A DNA stretch of 64,000 nucleotides from Planomicrobium stackebrandtii (GTDB lineage: Bacteria > Bacillota > Bacilli > Bacillales_A > Planococcaceae): the NCBI RefSeq assembly GCF_030814955.1, contig NZ_JAUSWB010000005.1, positions 62,001 through 126,000 on the forward strand, in the 5' to 3' direction. Shown piece after piece: positions 1-9,658 of the stretch. The position numbers and the translations under genes were made by a program. How positions within the stretch are numbered: position 1 is the first letter of the stretch; each line of letters opens with the position of its first letter. Below the pieces are notes generated by a model that ran no database searches, was not told where the DNA came from, and saw only the letters and a program-made list of their open reading frames with translations.

Positions 1-1
1 G

Positions 2-514
<513 letters not shown>

Positions 515-522
515 TAAACAAA

Positions 523-560
523 AATCCCGGTCAGCGCAAAATGCTGACCGGGATTTTTTT
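523..560 (+). terminator. Rho-independent terminator of katG
   Basis: A 13-bp perfect stem (523-535 with 543-555) with a short loop is followed by a run of T. It lies just after the katG stop. It may also limit read-through from the reverse-strand gene that ends at 591. Confidence 0.9.
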
Positions 561-590
561 GTAAAAAAAAGATTTTGGATCTTTTGTCAC

Positions 591-1778
591 TCACACTTTT
601 TTCGGGTATTTGTTCTCAAGATTTGGTGATTGAGGCTGCAAACCAAATCTGCTAAGAGCGAAGATTGAAATGTCCAGCTTGCTTTCGCCTGTTATAGCCA
701 ATTGGCTCAATACTTCTCCCATGACACTGCCAAACTTGAAGCCGTGTCCGGAAAATCCGCAGGCAAAGAGGACGCGGCTGTCTTCCGGATGAACATCAAC
801 GATAAAATCATTATCGCTTGAAAGTGTGTATAGACACGTTTTTCCTTGCTTTAGTTTGCCATTTGCCTGTGGCAAGTAATGTTCCAGACCTTCCCGCAAG
901 TCGTTTTCATCTGTTTCGTATAATCCAAAGTTTTGCGTTTGGAGGTCTGGGTCGATCGGCTGGCCACCATCAGATCTTCCAATTTTGATCCCACCGCCAT
1001 TCAAAATGGGAAAACCATAAAACTTCTTATGCTGATCTTCTACAAAAAAAGCCGGGAAATTAGCGGCATCGTACAGTTCGGAAGGCGCTTCAAACCAAGC
1101 AACGGCTTTGCGTGTTGGCTGAATGGGCAGCTCTAAATCCGGCAGCAGCTTTGCCGCCCAGGCTCCTGCAGTGACGATGATTTTCTTGGCATAAAATGTT
1201 GTGAGTTCCGTTGTAATCTTTACACCCTTTTCGTCGCTTAGATCGATATGCTGAACGGCTGTATTAGGAACAAGTTGCGCCCCATGTGCAAGCGCCGTTT
1301 CTTTATATGCCTGAATGGCATTTTCGCTGTAAATGACTCCTGAGTCCGCTTCGAAGCAGCCGGTAAAATGATCTGGTACTGAAAATCCTGGCCATCTTGC
1401 ATTGATTTCCCGGCCAGTTAGAAGCTCTAACGAAAGGTCATGCTTCTGGGCAGAAGCAATTGTTTCTTCTAGAAAAGGTGAATCTTTCGGGCCTAAGCCG
1501 ATCACACCAGTTTTTTCGAAGATCTTATATCCTGTTTGCTGTTCCAGCTCTTCCCACAATTGCTGGGCACGTTTCACTAACGTTACGTATTGCCTGCCTT
1601 CCCCGTACGCATGCCGGATCAGACGGGTATCCCCGTGGTGGCTGCCATGGCTGTGCGGCGGATCAAATGCATCGATTAATAGGGTTTTTACTTTTTGCTG
1701 CGCCAAAAAAGCACCAGCAGCCATTCCCATCGTTCCTGCACCAATTATTGCAACATCAAAAACAGCTTGTTCAGTCAT
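591..1778 (-). CDS. FAD-dependent amine oxidase of the monomeric sarcosine oxidase / N-methyl-L-tryptophan oxidase family
   Basis: Oxidatively demethylates an N-methyl amino acid (sarcosine, N-methyltryptophan or similar), giving formaldehyde and hydrogen peroxide. The 395-residue length is normal for the family. The N-terminus has the dinucleotide-binding GAGTMG motif (residues 13-18) and the family signature SHHGDTRLIRHAYGEG (46-61). Cys315 in TCLYT sits where monomeric sarcosine oxidase attaches FAD covalently, and the FSGHGFKF motif follows at 342-349. Substrate cannot be fixed from sequence; sarcosine and N-methyltryptophan oxidases are close relatives. It lies convergent to katG, whose product would remove the peroxide made here, but that link is only suggestive. 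Confidence 0.88.
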   Translation of the reverse strand: MTEQAVFDVAIIGAGTMGMAAGAFLAQQKVKTLLIDAFDPPHSHGSHHGDTRLIRHAYGEGRQYVTLVKRAQQLWEELEQQTGYKIFEKTGVIGLGPKDSPFLEETIASAQKHDLSLELLTGREINARWPGFSVPDHFTGCFEADSGVIYSENAIQAYKETALAHGAQLVPNTAVQHIDLSDEKGVKITTELTTFYAKKIIVTAGAWAAKLLPDLELPIQPTRKAVAWFEAPSELYDAANFPAFFVEDQHKKFYGFPILNGGGIKIGRSDGGQPIDPDLQTQNFGLYETDENDLREGLEHYLPQANGKLKQGKTCLYTLSSDNDFIVDVHPEDSRVLFACGFSGHGFKFGSVMGEVLSQLAITGESKLDISIFALSRFGLQPQSPNLENKYPKKV

Positions 1779-1952
1779 TTTCTCACTCCATTCTTTATAG
1801 AAATAATGTCAGGTTCAAAAACAACTGCTTCTCGAACGTTGAATATGAATTATTAGTAGATAGTATGTAAGATTCGAAAGCTTGTCAATCGTTCATTTTT
1901 CGCCTGTTTCTTTCAAATTTTTATAAAAGTTCAAATTTGAAGAAAAATGTGT

Positions 1953-1981
1953 TTGACAAGAGAGACAATGTCCCATACTAT
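1953..1981 (+). promoter_or_regulatory. SigA-type promoter of the S-box transporter operon
   Basis: TTGACA at 1953-1958 is separated by 17 bases from TACTAT at 1976-1981. The predicted start lies just before the SAM riboswitch. Confidence 0.75.
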
Positions 1982-2005
1982 CGTTAATATGTAAAAACTA
2001 AATAA

Positions 2006-2106
2006 CTTATCAAGAGAGACTGAGGGACAGGCCCTATGACGTCCAGCAACCATCATTTTTATGAGAGGTGCTAATTCCTGCAGAGTGTTTTATTCTGAGA
2101 GATAAG
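2006..2106 (+). promoter_or_regulatory. SAM-I (S-box) riboswitch
   Basis: The closing helix is CTTATC (2006-2011) with GATAAG (2101-2106). Inside are the conserved S-box elements: AGAGAGACTGAGGGA, the GGCCCTATGACG segment, CAGCAACC and GGTGCTAATTCCTGC. A terminator hairpin follows at once, so the expected mechanism is premature termination when SAM is bound. It controls the ABC transporter-mmuM operon downstream. Confidence 0.95.
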
Positions 2107-2117
2107 AATTCGGCTAA

Positions 2118-2148
2118 AACCTCTTTCCTATTGGAAGAGGTTTTTTTT
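2118..2148 (+). terminator. S-box expression-platform terminator
   Basis: The stem AAACCTCTTTCC / GGAAGAGGTTT is followed by eight T residues, about 150 bases before the first start codon. It is the regulated terminator of the preceding SAM aptamer. Confidence 0.9.
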
Positions 2149-2299
2149 ATTTTAAAAGGAAATTCATGGGTGATTTTTACCCTGGATACAAGAAAGGAGA
2201 TTCGCTGTGACTTAATAAATCGCAATAACAATAAATCTGCTATTGCCTTTCACTATGAAATTGATTTGCCACTCTCTGTCCAAAAAAAGGAGCTTGAAA

Positions 2300-3115
2300 A
2301 TGACAAGAAAAAATTATGTATTGGGATCACTGTTTTTATCAATAAGTGCAATTGGGGCATTAAGCGGATGTTCGTCGGAAGAAGCAGCAAGCGCAACGGG
2401 GGATCAAGTCATTACAGTGGGAACACAAAATGATTACCCGCCTTTCGCTTTTGCAGACGATTCGAATGAACTGACAGGGTATGATGTTGAGATGGTTAAA
2501 GTAATCGACGAAAGACTGGATGGCTATACATTTGAATTTGTTGCCGTTCCTTGGGACAGCATGTTTCTCGCACTGGAGTCCAATAAGATCCAGGCAATAG
2601 CGGATCAGGTGGCAAAAACACCGGAGCGCCAGGAAAAGTATTTGTTCACTAATGAATCTTATTTTGCAGCTGAAACGGTGATTGCGGTGAAAACTGGAAG
2701 AGAAGATATCCAGACTGTAGAGGATTTGGAAGGCAAGTCAGTGGGCGCTTTAGCGGGAGATTCGTACACGCTGCTGCTGGAGGAATACAACGAAACAGCA
2801 GACACTCCGATTGATTTGAAATACAGCGAAAGCGGAAACCCTTCAGAAATGTTGCAGGACGTACAAAATGGCCGTGTTGATGCTTACGTCAACGATCCGA
2901 TCATGATCGATGCAGTACTGGAGAAAAATGATTTAGGAGTAGAGATTGTTGGACAGCCCCTGGTGAACGATGATATGGGAATTGTTTTGAAAAATGGCGA
3001 AGAGGGGGAAGAGCTAAAGGCATTGATTGATCCGATTTTGAAAGAACTTAAAGAAGACGGCACGTTAGCGGAACTGTCGATCAAATGGACTGGCGGAGAA
3101 TATATCCCCGAATAG
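2300..3115 (+). CDS. Amino-acid ABC transporter substrate-binding lipoprotein
   Basis: Extracellular solute-binding protein of the polar amino-acid ABC family (SBP_bac_3), 271 residues. It has a lipoprotein signal peptide with an ALSGC lipobox, so it should be anchored on the outer face of the membrane. The mature part has the typical NDYPPFAFAD, GYDVEMVKVI and TPERQEKYLF elements. I chose the ATG at 2300 because AAAGGAG lies just upstream and the signal peptide starts there; a longer in-frame form from 2243 has no good binding site. SAM-riboswitch control and co-transcription with homocysteine S-methyltransferase suggest a sulfur amino acid such as S-methylmethionine, methionine or cystine. 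The exact ligand is inference. Confidence 0.9.
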   Translation: MTRKNYVLGSLFLSISAIGALSGCSSEEAASATGDQVITVGTQNDYPPFAFADDSNELTGYDVEMVKVIDERLDGYTFEFVAVPWDSMFLALESNKIQAIADQVAKTPERQEKYLFTNESYFAAETVIAVKTGREDIQTVEDLEGKSVGALAGDSYTLLLEEYNETADTPIDLKYSESGNPSEMLQDVQNGRVDAYVNDPIMIDAVLEKNDLGVEIVGQPLVNDDMGIVLKNGEEGEELKALIDPILKELKEDGTLAELSIKWTGGEYIPE

Positions 3116-3136
3116 GTTTGTGGAAGGAAAGAAAAA

Positions 3137-3859
3137 ATGGAAAACTTACTGGATATTAATTTTTTAATCGAAAGCTTTCCTGCTATTGTTTCACGGCTTC
3201 CGATTACCATTGGAATAGCTGTCGGCTCATTGGTGTTAAGTTTGTTTATCGGGGTTTTTACCGCATTGATCAAAATATACAAGGTTCCGGTATTAAGCGT
3301 AGTTACGTCAATATACGTATCTTTTATCAGAGGAACTCCTCTATTGGTTCAAATCTATCTGGTGTTTTACGGCATTCCTAAGATCATTTACTACTTGCAG
3401 ATCGAGTATGGGTGGCTTCAGTCTGCCGACGTCAACAGCATTGCGCCTGAAGTGTATGCGCTGCTGGCGTTTTCGATCAATCTGGGTGCTTATTTGTCGG
3501 AGACAATCCGGTCGGCGATTGAATCGGTTGATCGCGGACAATTTGAAGCAGCGAAAGCAATCGGGATGAAGCCAACGCAAATGATGCTTCAAATTATTTT
3601 CCCACAGGCACTGGCCGTCGCGATTCCAAACCTGGGCAACATGTTCATCAGCACGATTAAAGACACGTCCTTGGTCTTTATCATTGGGGTTGTGGACATT
3701 ATGGGGCAAGCCAAAATTCTTGGCTCCCGCGGCTTGGCATTTTTCGAAGTATATATCGCGGTGTCCATTGTTTATTGGATTCTGTGCATTGCAGTAGAGC
3801 GATTGCTGGTCAAATTAGAGAAGCGGGCTCGCAGATATGAAAGAGGGATTGCTTCATGA
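3137..3859 (+). CDS. Amino-acid ABC transporter permease (HisM type)
   Basis: Integral membrane subunit of the importer, 240 residues, with several hydrophobic helices. It has the EAA-type cytoplasmic loop around residues 130-155 ([20 protein letters not shown]) that docks the ATPase. A GGAAGGAAAG binding site precedes the ATG. It follows the binding protein by 21 bases and overlaps the ATPase gene by 4 bases, so the subunits are translationally coupled. One permease gene implies a homodimer. Confidence 0.9.
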   Translation: MENLLDINFLIESFPAIVSRLPITIGIAVGSLVLSLFIGVFTALIKIYKVPVLSVVTSIYVSFIRGTPLLVQIYLVFYGIPKIIYYLQIEYGWLQSADVNSIAPEVYALLAFSINLGAYLSETIRSAIESVDRGQFEAAKAIGMKPTQMMLQIIFPQALAVAIPNLGNMFISTIKDTSLVFIIGVVDIMGQAKILGSRGLAFFEVYIAVSIVYWILCIAVERLLVKLEKRARRYERGIAS

Positions 3860-4596
3860 TCAAACTGGAAAACATACATAAATACTACGACAGCCATCAC
3901 GTGCTGAAGGGAATTAACATAGGCGTCGACAAAGGCGAGGTAGTTTCTATTTTAGGGCCGAGCGGTTCAGGCAAATCGACATTACTGCGTTGCATCAACT
4001 TCCTGGAACAGCCGACCAGCGGCATAGTGGAAATCGGCGGCAAAAGAGTGAATGTCGAATCAGCCAGCAAATCGGATGTCTTTGCATTAAGAACGTCGAC
4101 AGGCATGGTTTTTCAACAATACAACTTGTTCAAAAATTTGACTGTGCTCCAAAATGTGATGATTGGCTTAACAAGCGTTAAACAATTGAAGAAGGATGAA
4201 GCGAAAAAGAGGAGCTTGGAAATTCTTGAACGAGTGGGCTTGTCAGACAAACTAAGCCACTATCCGGCACAACTGTCAGGCGGGCAGCAGCAACGGGTTG
4301 GCATCGCTCGGGCACTTGCGCTCAATCCGGAAGTTTTATTATTTGATGAACCGACATCTTCTTTAGATCCGGAGCTGGTGGATGAAGTGTTGGCAACAAT
4401 CAGAGCTGTAGCAGATACAGGGAAAACGATGTTTATCGTTACACACGAACTTAATTTCGCACGTGAAATCTCGGATCGGATCATCTTTATGGAAGATGGT
4501 GTCATTATCGAAGAAGGCACGCCTGAGCAGCTTTTTACTGACCCTAAAATGGAAAGAACCAAGCAATTTTTAAGCAAAGCGACAAGAAACAATTAA
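3856..4596 (+). CDS. Amino-acid ABC transporter ATP-binding protein
   Basis: Cytoplasmic ATPase of the same importer, 246 residues, normal for the GlnQ/HisP/TcyC group. It shows Walker [10 protein letters not shown] (about residues 35-43), the Q-loop FQQYNLF, the signature LSGGQQQR, Walker B VLLFDEPT and the switch His in FIVTHE. The ATGA overlap with the permease supports one operon. Family similarity alone does not separate cystine, glutamine or methionine-type substrates. Confidence 0.92.
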   Translation: MIKLENIHKYYDSHHVLKGINIGVDKGEVVSILGPSGSGKSTLLRCINFLEQPTSGIVEIGGKRVNVESASKSDVFALRTSTGMVFQQYNLFKNLTVLQNVMIGLTSVKQLKKDEAKKRSLEILERVGLSDKLSHYPAQLSGGQQQRVGIARALALNPEVLLFDEPTSSLDPELVDEVLATIRAVADTGKTMFIVTHELNFAREISDRIIFMEDGVIIEEGTPEQLFTDPKMERTKQFLSKATRNN

Positions 4597-4638
4597 TAAA
4601 TGACTAGATAAGCTCGGATTTGGAAAGGATGTTTAGGA

Positions 4639-5574
4639 ATGAACCCGATTGAACAAATTTTAAATCACTTTCCGATCGTCATTCTTGACGGGGCAATGGC
4701 TACAGAGCTGGAAAACTACGGCTGCAATTTAAATGACAGCCTGTGGTCGGCAAAAGTATTAATGGAAAATCCGGAGTTGATCAAAAAAGTTCACCTCGAC
4801 TATTTCCAGGCAGGCGCAGACTGTGCAATTACCGCCAGCTACCAGGCAACCATCAGAGGGTATAAAGAAAGAGGGGTGAGCGGGGAAGAAGCAATCGGCT
4901 TGATCAAACAGTCTGTCCAACTTGCAGCAGAAGCACGGGATGAGTTTTGGGGAGAGTTGGAAAATCAGTCGAACAGACCGAAACCATTGGTTGCCGCTTC
5001 TGTCGGCCCGTATGGCGCTTTTTTGTCGGATGGCTCTGAATACCGCGGCGATTATTCGGTAAGCGAAGAGGAACTGATTGCCTTCCATAAGGAGCGGATC
5101 CGGGTATTAGTTGATGCGGGGGCGGACATTTTGGCGTGTGAAACCATTCCCTGCCTGGCAGAAGCTAAAGCCATCGTGAAAGTATTAAAAGAATTTCCGG
5201 ATGTCTATGCGTGGTTCAGTTTCAGTGCGAAAGATGAACATCATATAAGCGACGGAGAAAAAATCTCCAATTGTGCACAGTGGTTGGATGAACAGGATCA
5301 AGTGGCCGCAATCGGCATCAACTGTTCAGCACCTCATATTATTGAGTCGCTGATTACTGAAGTAAGAAGCCAGACAGCGAAGCCAATCATTGTTTATCCA
5401 AATTCAGGCGAAGAATACGACCCGACAAGCAAAACATGGGGAGAAGGATCTTCGGCAAATCAGTTTGCCTCGAGCACACAACGCTGGCATGAAGCGGGTG
5501 CTCAAATCATCGGAGGGTGCTGCAGAACAACTCCTGAGGACATTGCAGGCATTGCCGCTTGGGCTCGTAAATGA
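4639..5574 (+). CDS. mmuM: Homocysteine S-methyltransferase
   Basis: Transfers a methyl group, classically from S-methylmethionine, to homocysteine to make methionine. The 311-residue protein has the zinc-thiolate cysteines expected for the family: one in INCSAPH and the adjacent pair in GGCCRTTP near the C-terminus. The start DGAMATELE is typical. It is the last gene of the S-box operon, 42 bases after the ATPase, with its own GGAAAGGATG-like binding site. The operon logic is uptake of a methyl donor or methionine precursor plus conversion to methionine, shut down when SAM is plentiful. Confidence 0.93.
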   Translation: MNPIEQILNHFPIVILDGAMATELENYGCNLNDSLWSAKVLMENPELIKKVHLDYFQAGADCAITASYQATIRGYKERGVSGEEAIGLIKQSVQLAAEARDEFWGELENQSNRPKPLVAASVGPYGAFLSDGSEYRGDYSVSEEELIAFHKERIRVLVDAGADILACETIPCLAEAKAIVKVLKEFPDVYAWFSFSAKDEHHISDGEKISNCAQWLDEQDQVAAIGINCSAPHIIESLITEVRSQTAKPIIVYPNSGEEYDPTSKTWGEGSSANQFASSTQRWHEAGAQIIGGCCRTTPEDIAGIAAWARK

Positions 5575-5583
5575 AATAGTTTT

Positions 5584-5625
5584 AAAGGGATCGAGGAGCC
5601 GTGTGGCCGCTTTGATCCCTTTTTG
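5584..5625 (+). terminator. Terminator of the ABC-mmuM operon
   Basis: The stem AAAGGGATC / GATCCCTTT encloses a smaller internal hairpin and is followed by a T tract. It lies ten bases after the mmuM stop. Confidence 0.85.
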
Positions 5626-5746
5626 TTTCATCTATATGAATTCTAAAGAAAGCAAGCAGAGGTTGCACCCAGATGCGCCTAGAACTATCTTTACTTTATG
5701 TAGCTGTTTCTTAATACTGAAATTAGAAGGAAAGGCGAGTGAGACT

Positions 5747-6199
5747 ATGGTTTTCAGTGAACGTTTGAAAAGTGAAAGAGAAAAGAAGGGGTGGTCGCAG
5801 GCGGATCTTGCTGACAAGATTCATGTGAGCCGGCAATCCGTTTCAAAATGGGAAACCGGAAAAAACTACCCAAGCATTGAAGTGATCATCAATTTGAGTG
5901 ATTTGTTTGGCGTGACAATAGATGAGCTGTTAAGGAGTGATGAAGAATTGAAGGACAAAGTGATTCAGGACAGTAAGCAGCTGGCGCACCCAAAGTGGAA
6001 AGTTTTTTGTGATAGTGTGTTTATGCTAGGAGTCTTTTTACTAGTATCGAAAATCATCATTTTCGCATCGAATTACTTTTTCGGAACATCCATTGTAATG
6101 CCAGAAGGTGTTCCAAGATTTCTCTCAAACTTCCTGCCGTTATTTTTGATGGTAGCTGGCGGTATCGGTTCTGATTATTTTAAAGATAAGTATATTTAA
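5747..6199 (+). CDS. Xre-family transcriptional regulator with C-terminal membrane segments
   Basis: 150 residues. Residues 5-60 form an HTH_3 DNA-binding domain (LKSEREKKGWSQADLADKIHV, then SRQSVSKWETGKNYPS). The C-terminal half has two hydrophobic stretches (about 88-110 and 122-142), so the regulator is probably tethered to the membrane. I chose the ATG at 5747 because AGAAGGAAAGG lies upstream and the HTH starts there; the open frame extends much further 5' only by overlapping mmuM. Its target genes are unknown. It stands alone between two terminators. Confidence 0.82.
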   Translation: MVFSERLKSEREKKGWSQADLADKIHVSRQSVSKWETGKNYPSIEVIINLSDLFGVTIDELLRSDEELKDKVIQDSKQLAHPKWKVFCDSVFMLGVFLLVSKIIIFASNYFFGTSIVMPEGVPRFLSNFLPLFLMVAGGIGSDYFKDKYI

Positions 6200-6203
6200 A
6201 TAG

Positions 6204-6246
6204 AACCACCTAAAACCTTCCTGCTAAAGTGTTTTAGGTGGTTTTT
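6204..6246 (+). terminator. Terminator after the Xre regulator gene
   Basis: A 13-bp perfect stem AACCACCTAAAAC / GTTTTAGGTGGTT, 14-base loop and T tract directly after the stop codon. Confidence 0.9.
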
Positions 6247-6380
6247 AAATTTGTAGAACTTCAAGGCAATCTTATATCTTTATTCTGAGTGAAGGCATTT
6301 TCCTAGGCTGTGTTGAATAAAACAACCATAGAATCTATTTCATATACAAGAGTGTCAGCTTACCAAAAGGAGAAGATAAA

Positions 6381-6881
6381 ATGAAACAACTCTACATCAA
6401 GCAAAGAGTATTCGCTTTGAGCGGTAAGTTTACCGTGAAGGATCAGCAGGGAAACGATGTTTACTACGTAGAAGGCAGCTTTATGCAGATTCCAAAAACC
6501 TTCTCCATTATGAATATGACAAGAGATGAAGTTGCGCTCATCACCAAAAAAACTTTTAGTTTCCTGCCAAAATTTTTTGTTGAGGTCAATGGCCAGGAAC
6601 GCTTGACGATTAAGAAGGAATTTTCCATATTCAAGGCGCGCTATACGATTGACGGCACCGGCATCGAGATTCGCGGAAACTGGTGGGATATGGATTTTCA
6701 ACTGTTACAGCATGGGGAAGTCATCGGCCAGGTGAACAAAGTTTGGTTCAGCTGGGGCGATAGCTACAAGGTCGAGATTCTGGATGAAGAGATGGAGACA
6801 GTTGTCATTGCCGTTGTTGTAGCGATCGATTGTGTGAAAGCCGATCAGGCAGCAGCTGCGTCTTCCGGGGGTTCTGCGTAA
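6381..6881 (+). CDS. LURP-one-related family protein (YxjI-like)
   Basis: 166-residue cytoplasmic protein of the LOR/Tubby-like fold family. Visible family features are the N-terminal YIKQRVFALSGKFTVKD strand region, VYYVEGSF, and the repeated beta-hairpin pattern through FEVNGQERLTIKK-like and GNWWDMDFQLL segments. No catalytic motif is known; proteins of this fold are thought to bind lipids or act as scaffolds. An AAAAGGAGAAG binding site precedes the ATG. It is monocistronic, ending in an Ala/Ser/Gly-rich tail before a terminator. Confidence 0.8.
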   Translation: MKQLYIKQRVFALSGKFTVKDQQGNDVYYVEGSFMQIPKTFSIMNMTRDEVALITKKTFSFLPKFFVEVNGQERLTIKKEFSIFKARYTIDGTGIEIRGNWWDMDFQLLQHGEVIGQVNKVWFSWGDSYKVEILDEEMETVVIAVVVAIDCVKADQAAAASSGGSA

Positions 6882-6934
6882 TTTAACGTCCGCTAGTGAA
6901 ATTGAGTTTCAGCTATTCAAAAAAATATCAGTTA

Positions 6935-6988
6935 AAAAGAAGCGATTCCCTGGCCATTAAATGGCTGCTGGAATGGCTTCTTTTTTTA
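6935..6988 (+). terminator. Terminator after the LURP-one gene
   Basis: An outer stem AAAGAAGC / GCTTCTTT with an inner GGCCATT-AATGGCTG hairpin, followed by a T tract. Confidence 0.8.
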
Positions 6989-7124
6989 TTGTTCAATATT
7001 AAAAAATCATTTCTCTTTTCTTAAGAAAAACTTTAAAAATGCTGCTTATACTTTACTTATCCCTTGAAGAAAGGCGCACCGATCCAAAAGCCAAACAAAA
7101 TAATTATTGCTAGGAGGAAGAAAA

Positions 7125-7703
7125 ATGAGTGATTCAATCATCTTTACAATCAATTCTACTTACATCCTGTTGCCGGCGTTTCTACTTTTTCTTATTTACT
7201 TGCTTGTTGCCACCTTGTTAAAGAAAAACTATGCTTTAGGCCAATTTACGCTAATGCTGTCTTTTGCCGTTTATTTTTTAGCTATGATGCATTTGGTGTT
7301 TTTCCCAATTGAGGTGAATCTCGGTGAATATCGAAACCTAACCCCGTGGTACAAATCAACTAACTTTATTCCGGTCTTGACGATTGATCTGAAGACTTTC
7401 GCATTGAATATCATCATGCTGGTGCCCTTCGGCATGTACTTGCCGTTTTTGAGCCGAAAAATCCGCTCTGTTAAACAGGCAGCGCGGCTTGGGTTTTATG
7501 TTAGCTTGTCGTTTGAACTCACCCAATTAGCTATCCGGATATTGCTCGGAAACGGGAGAAGTACAGATATCAATGATTTGATTGCGAATACATTAGGGGC
7601 TGTGATAGGGTTTCTACTAATAAGGCAAATTTTAAGAATTTCACAGGCTCAAACCTTTTTCTACAAATTCAACTTGGAAAAAAGAGCCGGAATAGATCGG
7701 TAG
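7125..7703 (+). CDS. VanZ-like family membrane protein
   Basis: 192-residue polytopic protein with about five hydrophobic helices and the VanZ-family pattern: NFIPVLTI, NIIMLVPFGMYLP, SFELTQL and the GRSTDINDLIANTLGAVIG motif near the C-terminus. VanZ of enterococci gives low-level teicoplanin resistance; most Bacillales homologues have no known function. I started at the ATG at 7125 because TAGGAGGAAG lies just upstream. It lies 29 bases before a VanR-like response regulator, so the three genes are probably one unit. Confidence 0.83.
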   Translation: MSDSIIFTINSTYILLPAFLLFLIYLLVATLLKKNYALGQFTLMLSFAVYFLAMMHLVFFPIEVNLGEYRNLTPWYKSTNFIPVLTIDLKTFALNIIMLVPFGMYLPFLSRKIRSVKQAARLGFYVSLSFELTQLAIRILLGNGRSTDINDLIANTLGAVIGFLLIRQILRISQAQTFFYKFNLEKRAGIDR

Positions 7704-7732
7704 GATAGATTTTATAGAGGGGGAAAACAAGC

Positions 7733-8425
7733 GTGAGCCAAACTGTTTTAATTGTTGACGATGACCGTGATATTGCGAGGCTGGCAGAGATCTATTTACG
7801 AAATGAAGGATATGATGTCCTGCAGGCGTGGGATGGACTAGAGGCATTGGCAGTCATCGAACGTGCCTCTATCGATCTGATTGTTTTGGATATTATGATG
7901 CCCCGCATGGACGGTTTGGAGTTTTGCCGGCAAGTGCGGGCAACCAGCCAGGTGCCAATTCTTATGCTCAGTGCCAAGGTGCAGGACATGGACAAAATCA
8001 CCGGTCTGATAACGGGTGCGGATGATTATATGACCAAACCGTTTAATCCTCTGGAATTGAATGCGCGGGTAAAAGGCTTGCTGCGGCGCGCAAGCTATAG
8101 TCCGCCAGACAAGGAACATGAGAGCATACAGATCCATTCCTGGAAAATCGACAAAAAGGGTCACGGCGTCAGCATACATGGCAAGGAAATCAAATTGACT
8201 TCCAGCGAATTCGACATCTTTTATTTGCTGGCTAAAAACCAGGGCACTGTATTTAGCTCGGAGGAAATTTTCAGGCGGCTGTGGGAAGAAGACAGTATGG
8301 GATCAAACAAAACAGTTATGGTGCATATAAAAAACCTTCGGGATAAGATGCAAGCAGCTAATCCTGGGGAAGCTCTGATTCAAACTGTTTGGGGAGTAGG
8401 CTATAAAATTGAAAAAAGTCATTAA
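7733..8425 (+). CDS. OmpR/PhoB-family response regulator (VanR-like)
   Basis: 230 residues. The N-terminal receiver has the acidic pair in VDDDRD, phosphoacceptor Asp53 in VLDIMMPRMDG and the conserved Lys in MTKPFNPLEL. The C-terminal winged helix (about 130-228) ends with the VWGVGYKIE motif. The start is GTG, preceded by GAGGGGGAAAA. The 3' end overlaps the histidine kinase by 17 bases, so the two are a cognate pair. It most likely regulates its own operon with the VanZ-like gene; no binding site could be assigned. Confidence 0.92.
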   Translation: MSQTVLIVDDDRDIARLAEIYLRNEGYDVLQAWDGLEALAVIERASIDLIVLDIMMPRMDGLEFCRQVRATSQVPILMLSAKVQDMDKITGLITGADDYMTKPFNPLELNARVKGLLRRASYSPPDKEHESIQIHSWKIDKKGHGVSIHGKEIKLTSSEFDIFYLLAKNQGTVFSSEEIFRRLWEEDSMGSNKTVMVHIKNLRDKMQAANPGEALIQTVWGVGYKIEKSH

Positions 8426-9548
8426 GTTCATTCCGATTTGGAAAATACTGCTATATATCGTTCTGGCAGTCTTACTGACAGCCGGAACCGCTCAAGTCTT
8501 TATTTTTGCACTATATTTCCTGGAAACACAATCTTCCCGGCTTGCAGATTTTATCGAGCTGAGCGGCTCTTTCGGTTTGGTGCCTATCATCCTATTATGT
8601 TTACTGCCATTCGCTCTGTTCGTATCCTTCTTTTATCTTATTGAGCGGCAGAGATATATAGAAAGTACGATGAAGAATATGATGAAAGAAATGGAAAGCA
8701 TCGCAAAAGGGCAGTTTGATCAGGAGCTGACAAACGAAGATGAAGGGGTGATAGGGGAATTAGCGAGAGAAGTGAATCAGATCATCCTGCAACTAGAAGG
8801 AGCGAAAGCCGAGCAAAAAAAAGCGGCTGAGATAAAGAACGATTTGATCACCAATGTCGCCCATGACCTTCGTTCGCCCTTAACTTCAATTGTCGGCTAT
8901 TTGGATTTGATCAACGAAGACCGGTATAAAAGTGAAGTGGAGCTCAGGTATTACATCCAAATCATCCATCAGAAATCTCACGAACTCAACCAATTACTGA
9001 ATGATTTATTCGAGTACACCCTGGTGCAGAATAAAGAAGCGCTGATCAACGAAGTGCCGATCAATCTGGAGGAAATGATGAACCAATTATCCGTTCAGTT
9101 CCAGTTCCAGCTTAAAGAAGCAGGAATGGAGATGCGGCAGCACTTTTCATTCACGGAAAGGCCGTTTGTCATGGGAGAAGGACCAAAGCTGGCAAGAGTA
9201 TTTGAAAATCTGATCGAAAATGCCATCCGGTATGGCAAAGAAGGAAAGTATATTGACCTCTCGGTAAAAGAATCGGAAGAACTTATCGAAATCGAAATAG
9301 CTAGCTATGGCCAGGCTATCCCAAGCATCGATTTGCCCTACCTATTCGAACGGTTCTATAGAGTCGAAAAATCACGTTCCCAGTATACAGGCGGTTCAGG
9401 ATTAGGCTTAGCAATTGTAAAAAGCATTTTGGAATTGCATGGCGGCCAAATCAGAGCAGAAAGCACATTGGGCAAAACTGCTTTTGTGGTGAAACTTCCT
9501 AAAAAGAGTGAAGGAGCACGGGTTTCAATACCCGATTTCCCAATTTAA
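8409..9548 (+). CDS. Sensor histidine kinase (VanS-like)
   Basis: 379-residue membrane kinase. Two transmembrane helices near the N-terminus (about 10-32 and 55-77) flank a very short extracellular loop, so it may sense the membrane or cell wall rather than a soluble ligand. A HAMP-like linker is followed by the H-box NVAHDLRSPLTS with phospho-acceptor His152, then an ATPase domain with NLIENAIRYG and GGSGLGLAIVKSI. The start is TTG inside the regulator gene. Similarity to VanS, with a VanZ-like neighbour, suggests an envelope-stress or glycopeptide-related signal. No vanHAX genes are present. Confidence 0.9.
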   Translation: MKKVIKFIPIWKILLYIVLAVLLTAGTAQVFIFALYFLETQSSRLADFIELSGSFGLVPIILLCLLPFALFVSFFYLIERQRYIESTMKNMMKEMESIAKGQFDQELTNEDEGVIGELAREVNQIILQLEGAKAEQKKAAEIKNDLITNVAHDLRSPLTSIVGYLDLINEDRYKSEVELRYYIQIIHQKSHELNQLLNDLFEYTLVQNKEALINEVPINLEEMMNQLSVQFQFQLKEAGMEMRQHFSFTERPFVMGEGPKLARVFENLIENAIRYGKEGKYIDLSVKESEELIEIEIASYGQAIPSIDLPYLFERFYRVEKSRSQYTGGSGLGLAIVKSILELHGGQIRAESTLGKTAFVVKLPKKSEGARVSIPDFPI

Positions 9549-9658
9549 GATTGCACAGCAAGTTTCTGTAGCAGGCTCAGAGGATTCCGTTGCTTTTTCA
9601 GAAAGACTTTCCTGTTTTATAATCTTTGACTATTTTTATGGAATTACTACAATAAAAA

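Noticed and set aside
5390-5746. 5' extension of the Xre regulator frame into mmuM
   Set aside because: It overlaps most of the mmuM 3' end and crosses a terminator; the HTH domain begins at 5747 with its own binding site.
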